Source of the DNA: Stratiolaelaps scimitus
Lineage: Eukaryota; Arthropoda; Arachnida; Mesostigmata; Laelapidae
Direction: 5' to 3'
NCBI GenBank assembly: GCA_019614645.1
Contig: JABWDB010000008.1
Location: 5,022,001 to 5,086,000, forward strand
Length of the DNA: 64,000 nt
The first letter of the stretch is position 1. The number at the start of each line of letters is the position of its first letter. Shown here piece after piece: positions 34,130-44,552 of this stretch. The position numbers and the translations under genes were made by a program. The notes beneath the pieces were generated by a model. It made no database searches and was not told the DNA's origin. It saw nothing but the letters and a program-made list of their open reading frames with translations.

Positions 34130-34578
34130 AGAGACTTCTTTAAAATGTCACTGATATTGCGGCGTGCCAACTGCTTACTGCGCTCTTTTGTACTCAGGAG
34201 GCCAGCGCTATTTAATATACTACTCACGATACATGTACTACCAATGATGGCGTATGTCGTGCCAGTGTGGCACCCTGGTTTCAAGCATGACAAAGACAGG
34301 TTGCAAAAAGTGGATTCCATGTTCACCAGAAAGTGACTAATGTGATATATTAGATGGGAAGATTTAGACATCTTGATAATCTGGACAAGCTAATACATTC
34401 ATGTTTAAATAGACGTCTAATGAACCCCACCCTAATGAACACTACGTTTGATTTGATTGTAATGAGTATCAGAGCTGGTGTGAATGTTGCACCCAAAGTT
34501 GCTACAAGTAAGAGACACGTTAATGATCTCTTCCCGTGGAGAATCTTGTGGGCCCTCCGCACAGGACTTATCTTGTAA
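34130..34578 (+). pseudogene. Decayed non-LTR retrotransposon (LINE) RT C-terminus
   Basis: The frame at 34145-34336 encodes a stretch resembling the thumb and C-terminal region of LINE reverse transcriptases of the jockey/CR1 kind: a LLRSF block, then an AYVVPVWHPGF block, then a KDRLQKVDSMFTRK block. The usual pattern is a Leu-rich helix, Y-x-x-x-V-W-x-P and a Leu/Val-rich helix ending in a Phe-Thr-Arg-like word. The similarity seems to continue in another frame at 34354-34578, so at least one frameshift and stops separate the two parts. No palm domain or endonuclease is seen. It is a truncated, dead copy. The family assignment is by pattern only. Confidence 0.5.
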
Positions 34579-35107
34579 AATATAACCTATGTAGTCGACA
34601 ACTGCCTACTGGACGTCCAGCAAACATCTCTTTTATCTTGAATAAAGTGCGTTTGTATTGTATAAACTTCTGTAGAGATTGTATGGACGCAATTCTCACA
34701 TAGGTCCGACCGGATACAGTGCCGTGTATTTCGGCCGGTAGTCTATCACCGTGTAACTACACTCAATGGGAATAGTCTGCAGCAGAGCCAAGTCATTGTG
34801 GGCGGTTCTTGTTACGGCGCCATGGCCACAGTTCTTCCTGAAGGAAACAATATCTCGTTCACGCTTTCTCTCCTAAGTACCCGAAAGTGGTGGCAGAAGT
34901 GGCGGGCGTTTTCAATCTGACGGCGGCAACGACATAGCCTCTGGTATCTGCCAAAGAAAGAACAGAGGAAGGATGTGGGACGAGACAAAGCTGCATGTCT
35001 CGTGCCTTTAGATCAGGAGTTAAGGGTTGTGTGTACCATCAAGCGTGAGATGACCGCACGGCTCATAAGCAGCAGTAGTGGTAGTTGTAGTAGTAGCGGT
35101 AGCGGAG

Positions 35108-35235
35108 GTCGTATGAAGCAATGCCGGAAGCAGTACCGTGGACGTTGTGTAAATGTTGGCTGTGGGTCGGAAAAAAAAGCCCGAACATTATATTTATTTT
35201 GTAGAGGAGGCTGCGTTCGCATCTCCTGCCGGTTC
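35108..35235 (+). mobile_element. SINE family 1, 3' fragment (copy D)
   Basis: GTATGAAGCAATGCCGGAAG, then CAGTACCGTGGACGTTGTG, then AAATGTTGGCTGTGGG match the body and tail of the copies at 7501-7671 and 13081-13241. The tRNA-like head is absent, so this is a 5'-truncated copy. The right limit is uncertain. Confidence 0.5.
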
Positions 35236-36212
35236 TGGTAAGAGGCGAAATGACTTTACACGAAGCCAGTAAGGAGATGAATACGTCGACGGTGAACACC
35301 CGGCCGACGAGCCGGGCTAAACAGCGACGCGATATTGGAGCATTGAAGTTTATCATCTGACCACAACGTTGCCCATGCCAGCTTGCTCAGGCACAGAACC
35401 CACTCATACAGGAGTGCGATAGACAGAGTGGATGGTTATGGAACGTCGGGGCGAGATAGGACAAGTATGGCGGTGATAGGCTCTGGAGAACAATGTCTAG
35501 TCGGAACAGGCCTCTTCATAAGTTCATTTTGCTTAAGATATCAGCTCTTTTATGTAATATATTATTATACTTGGGGGAGGGCTTTATTGCAAATTTAGGT
35601 GCATTGTTTGCTTCCAAGCAATACACTCGCGTGATATTGGCGACGACATGCGCCATACAAAATATGTAATATTCCAGAAGTTATGCTACAAAAAAACGGA
35701 GGAGAAATGTTTTTAAAGAATGTAAATTCGACAGAGCAGTTTGCTCGAAATCTATACAGATAGCTTATATCAATCTTGTTGCACAGGTCATTACTCAAAA
35801 AAATTAATAAAGCTATGCTCGAATTTTTTTGTTGTCCTATGTCATAGCGTAACTCGCGGCAAACTTAATTAAATAAAAAATACAGTATGTAAATAGTTTG
35901 TCGTCTAAGCGTATAATCGGTTCACTTGTATTCTGGAAGTGTGTGAAAACAAACAAAATTTGGTTTTCCAGTAACTATGAATAGAAGAATCCATTGTAAT
36001 CTTATGGAACCCTTCACCATTTAGTGTTCTCACATTTTTCCACGTTAACTTGAATCATATTGCTCCTAGACCCTTTGAACGTAGACACCCGACTGCAATA
36101 TGAAGCTAGAATTTCCACACCTGTATTGACACGTGTATCTGACTCGGAAGTATGAGAAAAGCCAACGAACGCCAACTTTGTGCGAACATCAAAGTTCTAG
36201 AGGTAGGATTAA

Positions 36213-36252
36213 TGTAAAGGTTTATTAGCTTACAAAGGGGGCTGCAATTTTT
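36213..36252 (-). mobile_element. SINE family 2, tail fragment
   Basis: TGTAAAGGTTTATTAGCTTA and then GGGGGCTGCAATTTTT match, on the minus strand, the tail of the copies at 8966-9110 and 52178-52300. Only the 3' end is present. Confidence 0.55.
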
Positions 36253-37414
36253 TATTTAGGTCGAGTCAACAGAGAAATCATTAACACAAGTATTTGTTTT
36301 TTAAGGAAAGAAATGTCTGCTATTTTGCCTTGCGAATAGGCCTGCCTGGCCTACTAATGTATGAATGCACTTGTCATTGTCCACACCGTGGTTCGATATC
36401 GTGACGTCCCTGCTCTAGCTACTTTGTTCCTTTGAATAAGTTAACTGCTGACGTAATATATTATAGCTCAATTACGCAGCTAGATAACGTTGGCAGTTTT
36501 AGAATCTTTATTAATATGATCCTGTATTTGCTAATATCACGCATCATTGTGCTGCGGTTCGGGCAATTCGTCTGGAACATTAAATTTAGGGAATATGGAT
36601 TGAAGTCGCTGTGCACGAATCGTAAGGAACTACCAGCTAGCTTTTCCAATGGTCTAACATAGTCTCAGCCATGAGAATGTATTTATTTTAGCTACAGAAT
36701 AATAAACACAAACGTAACAAGTCCCGTAACACCTCAGAGGCCACGCGAAATTAGAGCGCGGCTCAGAATGATCTAATATCAGATCTAAAATAGGCAGGTT
36801 CGATACCTTGTTCAAAGAAGTTCTTCTGCTCAAGCATCTAGTGGCCATAGCATAAGACTATCGACGTTCTCCAATGGCTGAATCTCGACATTCGATTTGC
36901 ATGCGTCTCATCGATATTCTCCGACCTGACACCTATCCGAATATACTGTTCGTTCTGGAAAAATTGCCGACATTCCCCGCCACTGCACGTAACCTCATTT
37001 TTCGCTCGCATACGATTCTCCGATATAGTCCCTTCCACAGTGCGAAGTGTAGCGTTCCAACTCACTGCGATATTACGGCGAACCTACTAATTGTATTATG
37101 CAGGCTGTTCGTGTGTGTATTCTGCTTGCTTTGTTCTCAGAACGTTACGGTAATGTTAGCACGTTACCCGTGATATCGTGATACAGTTTCTGCATCTCTG
37201 TAAAGTGAATATATGCACGGAATAAGTAGACTTAAATTAGAATATATCAGTGCAAGAATATTCGAACTTAGGCTGCATCCAATAAAATTCATTTTGAAAA
37301 TCACTTGAAATCCATCTACCATTTTTTAGGTCCACCGCGTAGGGGCAACTTCGAGGTCTTGAAATCATAAAGTCTCAGGTAGCAAATAAAAGATTTATTC
37401 AAACCGCGCGGAAG

Positions 37415-37527
37415 GTCTCAGGTTCGAATCCCAGAAGGAGCGAACATAACGAGGTCGATGCGGCCTTTGAACGCAGATATATATTGTGCCTGCTAAGGCA
37501 CACCTTTCTCTTCTAAGAACAGAAATA
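37415..37527 (+). mobile_element. Dispersed repeat 3 (probable SINE), copy A
   Basis: TCTCAGGTTCGAATCCCAG contains a B-box-like GGTTCGAATCC and is followed by CGAACAT, TGCGG, CAGATATATATTGTGCCTGC, TAAGG and TTCTAAGAAC. The same order recurs at 38480-38592 in the same orientation, about 1.07 kb away. No A box at the right distance is seen, so the tRNA origin is tentative. Confidence 0.55.
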
Positions 37528-38479
37528 TACTTATCCCTTTTTGATGAAACTAGCTAACCTAACTTGGGCTATTTAGACTGCTACTCGCATATTTACGTTT
37601 GCATTTATCTGTAGTATGGCATTATTAGACATTAAGCTCAGCGTCACAGTGCAGGTCAAGCTCATGACGCTGGACCGAAGTTAGCTTTGGGTGAATTTCT
37701 CTAATTGGCCAATCCGCCTACAAGGTACGTGCAACTCATTTTTCCTCGATGGAAGATGCACCGAAGGGCTGTCTCATCATTCGCCTTCATTCCAGCACAC
37801 GCCATCCATTAAGCTCGGGTATCTCCAAAAGCACCTCAGTGAAATCTTCAGCAGGCGCCCCTTAATAGCCAACCCGAAGCGACTAAACGCGAAGCAGTTG
37901 ATGCGGTGAATACCGTACGAAAGCTATTCATAAAATCCAAATTGGGCCCTATCCCGGGAATTATTTTATAATACGTCGGGCGTATCACCTAGCGAACCAT
38001 TAAAAACGCGCCGACACTGTCATTATTGACCCATCAAGTCCAGCCACTGAGGAGGCTATTGTATTTTGGTGTGTTCATTTCAAGCGTGGTAAATGCTAAC
38101 GTTGGGTCTATCCTTACTTCAGCGGCCAACGACACCGGAACATGTTCTCCCGTTTATTCACAAGGGACGTCAAGAGGGAGCAGTGTGTCCCAACACAATC
38201 AGACGTGTCTCCTTGCCACAAGGTGCGATCGTTGTCTCCTAATAGTTGTCCGTCCTTAATGGACCTTTATTACCTTTAATACATCGGTCCGTGTTTTTCT
38301 CATACGGGGTTGGTTGGCCAGCCGAAGATTGGCCAGTGCCATCGTTTAACGCCGTCCGGTAGCTCAGACGACAGGCACGTATTTTCCTTCGCAGTTCTGG
38401 CCAGCAGCGCCGTGTATTGTCTAGAGTGCAGGCTGTAATTAGAAGGAAGGTCCATCACGCACGGGCAACGTCGGCGACA

Positions 38480-38592
38480 TAGGGACTCAGGTTCGAATAT
38501 ATAATAACAACGAACATGGTGCGGTCTTTATTTGCAGATATATATATATTGTGCCTGCTAAAGGACACCTAACTCGTCTAAGAACGGAAGAT
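38480..38592 (+). mobile_element. Dispersed repeat 3 (probable SINE), copy B
   Basis: ACTCAGGTTCGAATATATAA, CGAACATGGTGCGGTC, TTTGCAGATATA, ATTGTGCCTGCTAAAGG and GTCTAAGAACGGAAG match copy A at 37415-37527. A tRNA A-box-like CGGTAGCTCAGACG lies about 130 bases upstream (near 38358), too far for an intact tRNA head. Confidence 0.55.
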
Positions 38593-40145
38593 CACGTTTA
38601 GAAATTGTGCCATTCGTCGCTACCACTCACGGCAACTCGTTGCGCAAAAGGAGGCTGCCTCTGTTCGGCTGTGCCATCCGGCTGAACGGTCACGGCTAAG
38701 CTAAGTTGAGTGCTCAGCCAGTGAGGTACACTCGATGAAGCGGTGCATTGTTCGCCAGCTGAGCCCAACAGCGATCCCATAAGCAGGTCGGAGCAGGTCG
38801 CAAAACACAATAGTTAGAAGGCACGGGCGGGCGGAGCAGCCTCTTGAGGTCTGTTTTGCGGACTCTCCCCCACACGGTCGCTCGGTAATCCGTTAGCCTT
38901 TAGCTGTTCAACCCTCCTCTAAATCAAGGCTTCGCTTTGAACAAAGCTTCTTTAACAACCCATAACGCCAATACGAACTCACTAGGTATGATTTGCGTAC
39001 GAGGTTTGCAACAAAACAAAGACAGGAATATTCGTATATACAACAAGAATTCAAAAATATCCTGAGTAGTACAGTGATATGCTCAGTTATCCCCTAGCTG
39101 TTAAACTGAATCTTATCCATCGCTGTGAACAATGTAATGAAAACAAGTCCGGTGTGAGTTCGCAAGCGGCGTAAGCTTCCAACTCGCATGAACTCACGTG
39201 AACTGTTTTTTTGTGCATTGTTAGGCATGCCGAGAGATTTACATATATGCAACATTACACTCGATATTCCACAGGTAAATAAGTAGTAATTCATAGTAGT
39301 TACAATCGGGTTAGCTTGATAGACGACTGCTCGAGGCCAAACCTTCGGAACTAGCATATCGCACCATCGCCGCGAGCGAGCACCTCAAGCGATATTCAAG
39401 TATTCATATGCTGTTTATTGACGGAACTGCACCTCTACAACGGTCAAATTCACGTTGCAGTGCCGAACAGCCCCACCTTTGTTTTTAAACCTAAACCTCT
39501 ATATACACACATATATATGTGTATATACATAGATAGATAAATAGATATTATAAATTGGTATCGTCGCGTTGTGAATTTGAGTAAGCTCTATTTTTAGGAA
39601 GGTTGTGTTACATGCCATAATTTCACACGTCCTTGCTCGGTGGGTTTTCTGGGATTTATTTGTAATTTACCAGTTAATAAATAATTACACTCAAGGAAAC
39701 AATTTAACTATCCATTTTCATCTAATTGTCAATTTGAATAAATTGATAGCGCCTCTCTTCGACACCGTCTCTAGCCACCAATTTGTTTATCAGATTTGAT
39801 TTGTGCCTAGTTTATTCGGACGTGCCTACGTTGAAATAAATTCCAATTTAATTGTTGGTCGTGAATCAGACTAGAATAATATGAGTGCCCTTACGCTCCA
39901 GAGTTCTAACCAGAAATCATCATCATTTGAACAACCATATGTTAAACGTCTACCGAGGAAGGGCTTCCACAAAAGTTTAGGCCGTTGCACAGAGACGTTC
40001 CAACCGTCCAAGAACTTTTCGTCTCGTTATTTAGTGACAGTCACGTGACAAGTTCTAGTGAAAACCTCACCTAACAAGTTCTAGTCCTCGTGTAGTCTAA
40101 CGTAAATTTTCGACAAGTTAGTCACACAATTATTTAATTGGACAG

Positions 40146-40566
40146 GCTTGTCGGTTACCGACATTGGCGAAGTGACAGGTGAAGGTAAATCAGTGAATTT
40201 CGCTCGTGGGGAAGCTGCCATAGCGCGTATACCAAGACGACACTGTATCCGTACGATGGCTACAATTGGTGACCCGGGAGACGTAATCTACGAAGTCCAC
40301 GATTTTGTAGAAGTTTGGGAGGTGATTGACGATGCAGACTCCGACGTCAAACGCAGCCGAACCCAAAACCGATTTGTCGGAAGAGGCTGGTGCTGAAAAT
40401 TAGCAAGTGACTACAGGTTTCTTTCAACCTTCTGTTGGGGTCAAGGAACAACCTATCGATGAAGCGGATGCAGAAGAGAGGGAGCATGTAAATATTGGCC
40501 GTGGCGAGAGGGCCGAGCCGTCGACAGCCGGCAGTGCGACATACTTTTATTTGTGGGAGGGGATTT
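40146..40566 (+). pseudogene. Coding-like relic, acidic, with frame changes and a stop
   Basis: From an AG at 40144-40145 a frame of about 83 codons reads through MATIGDPGDVIYEVHDFVEV and VIDDADSDVKRSR. In the next frame the sequence also reads as protein-like: PTSNAAEPKTDLSEEAGAEN, one TAG, then TTGFFQPSVGVKEQPIDEAD and AEEREHVNIGRGERAEPS. Together this looks like an acidic coding sequence that has shifted frame and taken a stop, or two exon-like pieces of a real gene. I do not recognise the family. The downstream part overlaps words seen in SINE-1 tails (AAATATTGGCCGTGG), so a repeat origin is possible. Confidence 0.25.
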
Positions 40567-40866
40567 AGAGGAATATACATATATATTCTGTACCGGTCGA
40601 AATATTATAGTTATGTTCCAAGTGCTATCGGGCCGCGGATATCAGTTATATATATATATATATATATAATTACATGTTATTCGTAATATACATAATATAT
40701 ACACTATTTACGCCGTCTTGTTGCGTGATACGTATATATATTAGATATATATTAGACATTATTGTGGTTATTGAGGTTTGCAGTTAACGATGTTCGTTAT
40801 GGTGAACGGTGATAATATTACTCCTGTTGCCTGACAAGGCAATATGAAATATCTGTCTGTCCTTGT

Positions 40867-40892
40867 GCCACCTTATATATATATAAGGTGGC
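40867..40892. other. Perfect 26-bp palindrome
   Basis: GCCACCTTATATA followed by TATATAAGGTGGC is its own reverse complement. It can form a cruciform or a hairpin with a TA-rich centre. TA repeats with GC-rich symmetrical flanks are unlikely to arise from microsatellite slippage alone. Confidence 0.9.
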
Positions 40893-41010
40893 TGAGAAGC
40901 AACTGATAGAATGAAGAAGGGATAATTGGTTCAATAGGAAAATGTATATATGAAAATAGAATTGATAATATAAAGCTGTTCATTTCACTTGCATCAGTGT
41001 TAAGCATCTG

Positions 41011-41173
41011 AAGAGATCGACTCCCAGCAGAGGATGGTGGTATTAGCAGGCAGAGGCGTTTTGTCATCGACGTCAACCCCCCTGCACTGAATCGGCCCAT
41101 TTCCATGGAGATTAGAACGACTCTGGTGGTGTGCGTGCGTTTGAAGAAAATTTCCTCCTCTCAACAAAAAAAC
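41011..41173 (+). mobile_element. Dispersed repeat 4, copy A
   Basis: About 160 bp match 55868-56033 at high identity by eye. Shared words include CAGCAGAGGATGGTGGT, TTAGCAGGCAGAGGCGTT, ACGTCAACCCCCCTGCACTG, ATCGGCCCA, GCGTTTGAAG, AAATTTCCTCC and CTCAACAAAAAAA. Both copies lie in the same orientation and end in an A-rich tail, which suggests a SINE-like retroposon or the 3' end of a LINE. No tRNA-like boxes are seen. Confidence 0.7.
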
Positions 41174-41771
41174 AAGTGTGACGCATCTAGACGCTCAATA
41201 CTTTAACTTGAGCCAGATTTTAAAAGGTTAATAAAAGAGTCAACAGCAGCAGTCGGCAGCAAAGAGTCAGCAGCAGTTACTGTGTTATTAGATGACCGTC
41301 ATGTCGAACCACAACGTAGTAGGAGAGCGGGCAAGTACGCGATCTAGCGAAATGTTGGCAGTTCTACCGTTACAAGTGAAAACATCATCTGTAGGCTAAG
41401 TTGAGCTGTTCGTATCACCGCTGCTCTACAATTACTGTGACCTGACTGCTATAGTGAGCGAGCGAACGAGGATCCCGGTGCCCCGTTGTGAGGATGCTCT
41501 TCCTCTCTGTCTCTGCTCGCCCCTAACCTATCGAGCAATGGCGCGAAGGTTAACATGCTGCCCTCACTCACTATGCACAAGACGCGCAAGTTCGAGCTCT
41601 GCGCACTGTAGCATCGGACCTATACAGCCCTATCGGTTCTGCTGAAGAGAAAGGGGGCGACCTCGGGTCATTTGAACCGCAACCGGGTTAAGCAGAGGAT
41701 AGAAAGTTGATCCTCCAGCAGCTGTACGATATCTGCGCTCGTGAAGATAGCTAGAATATCTGCTTAGGACC

Positions 41772-43661
41772 ATGGGGAGCCTGCGTGCTGTGTCTCCTGA
41801 TCTGTATTGCCAATCCGATACGTCGACATCGAGTTTCGAGAACATTGGCTATGACAACCCCGACTTGTATAGCAGCAGCGACGGTAGTGACAGTGACAGT
41901 CAACCGGTGGAGGGCGTCGAATGCCAAGAACTGAATGGCGTCTGTACGATGCAGCCGTCCTCTGAAGCAACGAACCAAAACGCCGCCACAGGTAGCCAAA
42001 ATGCCAACAATCAAGACAGTGAAGACGAGGACTTGTTCGACGAGAATATTGGTATGAGAATTGCTCCCGACCAATATTGGTCTACAGATGACGACGAAGA
42101 GGACTCCGAGTACAGTGATGAGGAGGAATTTGCTAGACACGTGTCCGGGTGTTCCTGCGATGACGGATATACCGAGGATGAAAGCTCTGAGCTTTATGGC
42201 GATTATGACGAGGATGAAATCTCCGAGCTTGATGACGAATGTGACGATGAAGAAGACGCTGATAACGAGGAAGATGATGCCGAAGAGGGCCAGATCGACT
42301 GCGATGAAGGCTGCGATGAAAATGACTCAAAGTGTTCCGATGAAGGCTGTGACGACGGTGGCTCCGGGTGCTCCGATGAAGACCATGCCGACTATGACTT
42401 CAAGTGCCCCTATCAACGATGTGACGATGGTGGTTTCGGCCGCTCCGACCAAAACTGTGAGGACGGTGGTTCCGCGTGCTCCGATGGAGACCATGCCGAC
42501 TATGGCTCCAAGTGCCCCTATCAACGATGTGACGATGGTGGTTTCGGCCGCTCCGACCAAAACTGTGACGACGGTGGCTCCGGCCGCTCCGACCAAAACT
42601 GTGACGACGGTGGCTCCGGCCGCTCCGATGAAGACCATGCCGACTATGGCTACAAGTGCCCCTATCAACGATGTGACGATGGTGGTTTCGGCCGCTCCGA
42701 CCAAAACTGTGACGACGGTGGCTCCGGCCGCTCCGACCAAAACTGTGACGACGGTGGCTCCGGGTACTCCGACCAAAATTGTGACGACGGTGGTTCCGGG
42801 TGCTCCGATGAAGACCATGCCGACTATGGCTCCAAGTGCCCCTATCAACTATGTGACGATGGTGGTTTCGGCCGCTCCGACCAAAACTGTGACGACGGTG
42901 GCTCCGGCCGCTCCGACCAAAACTGTGACGACGGTGGCTCCGGGTACTCCGACCAAAATTGTGACGACGGTGGTTCCGGGTGCTCCGATGAAGACCATGC
43001 CGACTATGGCTCCAAGTGCCCCTATCAACTATGTGACGATGGTGGTTTCGGCCGCTCCGACCAAAACTGTGACGACGGTGGCTCCGGCCGCTCCGACCAA
43101 AACTGTGACGACGGTGGCTCCGGCCGCTCCGATGAAAACCATGCCGAATACGGCTCCAAGTGCCCCGATCAACGATGTGACGACGGTGGTCTCGGCCGTA
43201 CCGACGAAGACCGCACCCAAAATCGCTCCAGGTGCTCCGATGATAACTGCGACCAAAATGACTCCAAGTGCCCCCATCGAGAATGTGACGAAGGAGTCAA
43301 ACAAGGGTGCTCCTCGAACGCAGATAACCCAGACCAAAACGTCAATGCGACCGGCAAGCGTGACGGGACGACCAACGTCGATAGGATAATCAACGATGAT
43401 CCTCTACTCTACACCGCTAACATTCATCGAAGGAACGCAAATCGCTATGCGTTTTATTTCCCAAACAACTCCACCGGATTTCATCTTAATACTCGACCAA
43501 TCCAACGTCAACGCGATCAACCATTTGAGACGTACGAATTGAACTTACACATAAACTTGGCTTGTTTCATTTTTGGCGTTGTTGTGACAATGCTCTTGTT
43601 TGCCTCGCTCTTTTTTCCGGATGCTAACGGATGCTGTGCCCAGCTGCCCAGGTGGCGTTAG
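41772..43661 (+). CDS. Acidic Asp/Cys/Gly repeat protein with C-terminal membrane segment
   Basis: The frame encodes 629 residues, family unrecognised. Residues 1-176 are very acidic (Asp, Glu, Ser). Residues 193-504 form 26 contiguous units of exactly 12 residues. Two unit types alternate: CDDGGSGRSDQN-like and HADYGSKCPYQR-like. Residues 505-595 are non-repetitive. A 20-residue hydrophobic helix at 596-615 (LACFIFGVVV...) is followed by a 14-residue tail. There is no N-terminal signal peptide, so a tail-anchored or type II membrane protein is predicted, with the repeats on the cytosolic side if tail-anchored. The Asp-Gly-Cys spacing recalls thrombospondin type 3 calcium-binding repeats, but the residues do not align well and calcium binding is only a guess. 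The ATG has a strong context (GACCATGG). The repeat DNA leaves other frames open; unique flanks and the membrane segment favour this one. Confidence 0.65.
   Translation: MGSLRAVSPDLYCQSDTSTSSFENIGYDNPDLYSSSDGSDSDSQPVEGVECQELNGVCTMQPSSEATNQNAATGSQNANNQDSEDEDLFDENIGMRIAPDQYWSTDDDEEDSEYSDEEEFARHVSGCSCDDGYTEDESSELYGDYDEDEISELDDECDDEEDADNEEDDAEEGQIDCDEGCDENDSKCSDEGCDDGGSGCSDEDHADYDFKCPYQRCDDGGFGRSDQNCEDGGSACSDGDHADYGSKCPYQRCDDGGFGRSDQNCDDGGSGRSDQNCDDGGSGRSDEDHADYGYKCPYQRCDDGGFGRSDQNCDDGGSGRSDQNCDDGGSGYSDQNCDDGGSGCSDEDHADYGSKCPYQLCDDGGFGRSDQNCDDGGSGRSDQNCDDGGSGYSDQNCDDGGSGCSDEDHADYGSKCPYQLCDDGGFGRSDQNCDDGGSGRSDQNCDDGGSGRSDENHAEYGSKCPDQRCDDGGLGRTDEDRTQNRSRCSDDNCDQNDSKCPHRECDEGVKQGCSSNADNPDQNVNATGKRDGTTNVDRIINDDPLLYTANIHRRNANRYAFYFPNNSTGFHLNTRPIQRQRDQPFETYELNLHINLACFIFGVVVTMLLFASLFFPDANGCCAQLPRWR
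42348..43283 (+). repeat. 36-bp coding minisatellite with 180-bp higher-order repeat
   Basis: Twenty-six units of 36 bp are in perfect register. Blocks of five units (180 bp) repeat: the blocks starting at 42636, 42816 and 42996 are almost identical over most of their length. Because 36 is a multiple of three, at least three reading frames (two plus, one minus) stay open across the array. Confidence 0.97.
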
Positions 43662-44546
43662 GCGATTTCGATGTTGGCTCGATTCCGAATCTGGCTTATC
43701 CAATACAGAAATGTCACGATGTACATGAAAATGTTATGTGTTTCAATCAGTTTGCAGCTTGAGTGTGTGTGTGTGTTGCCACCCGCTCCCTTCCTTCCCC
43801 TAAATGTTGATCTCTCTCTCTCTCTCTAACTTGCTAGCTATAATAGCTGTTGATCGAGCTCATATTGCACTACTGTTTTGCTACGGTGACATTACAAACG
43901 GGTGAAAATGTCCTATCTCAACTAGGGCTACAATGCGTTCGACGGTTCTGAGTAGTAGCTATCTCGACCCATCGATAGTTCGTGGTTTCAACCTAGCAGA
44001 ACAACCCCGTCGCTCCTTATTAGATATACTTTTACTATTTCGTTTCGAATATAGATGCTGCCATGTGTGATATATATATATATATATACTCCATAGCGCG
44101 TTGTACAACACTATTCCTTCTCATGTAACATCACGCGTATAGCACTAATAACAATTTCACGGACCTATTGTAATCTATTACTCCTACTACTACTACTATT
44201 CACGATCACTACTGAATGAATCGAGTGCTAAAGCTGTTTTTTGTCTGAACGTCAGTCACATCAAAGTTGGATAGTCTGGTGATATCGGGTATCGCGGTCA
44301 TCAATAATACCCCCTATCATCTAGGTTCTTCAACGTGAGCGCCACCATGAAACACAGGAAGCCCGCGAATTCGCAGTCCATCGCCAAGACTATAGAAGCG
44401 GTGTTGTTATTTGCTGTTCATTAATACTAATGCTGATAGTGACGATCTAATAGATGCTTTGTTGCAACGGTACTGCGATTGTCCTGCATGAGGTTCATGG
44501 GAGTCATGAATGTGTAAATATATATTTGTGCCCTTCTTCCATGTAT

Positions 44547-44552
44547 AATAAA
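44547..44552 (+). terminator. AATAAA polyadenylation signal
   Basis: This AATAAA is a candidate 3' end signal for the 629-residue repeat gene, about 890 bases after its stop and followed by a T-rich stretch (TTCACTTTTTTC). Confidence 0.3.

Larger units (their letters stand above)
34579..41771. other. Intergenic sequence with dispersed repeats
   Basis: No complete gene is recognised. The stretch carries SINE fragments at 35108-35235 and 36213-36252, two copies of another repeat at 37415-37527 and 38480-38592, a coding-like relic at 40146-40566, TA runs near 40646-40670, a perfect palindrome at 40867-40892 and a dispersed repeat at 41011-41173. Confidence 0.5.

Noticed and set aside
42327..42848. 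Minus-strand Val/Gly/Thr/Ala repeat frame
   Set aside because: It is the antisense shadow of the same 36-bp array.
42061..43389. A 442-codon Thr/Ala/Pro mucin-like frame
   Set aside because: It is confined almost wholly to the 36-bp array, has no ATG at its start, and lacks the unique flanking domains of the 629-residue frame. It stays open because the period is a multiple of three.
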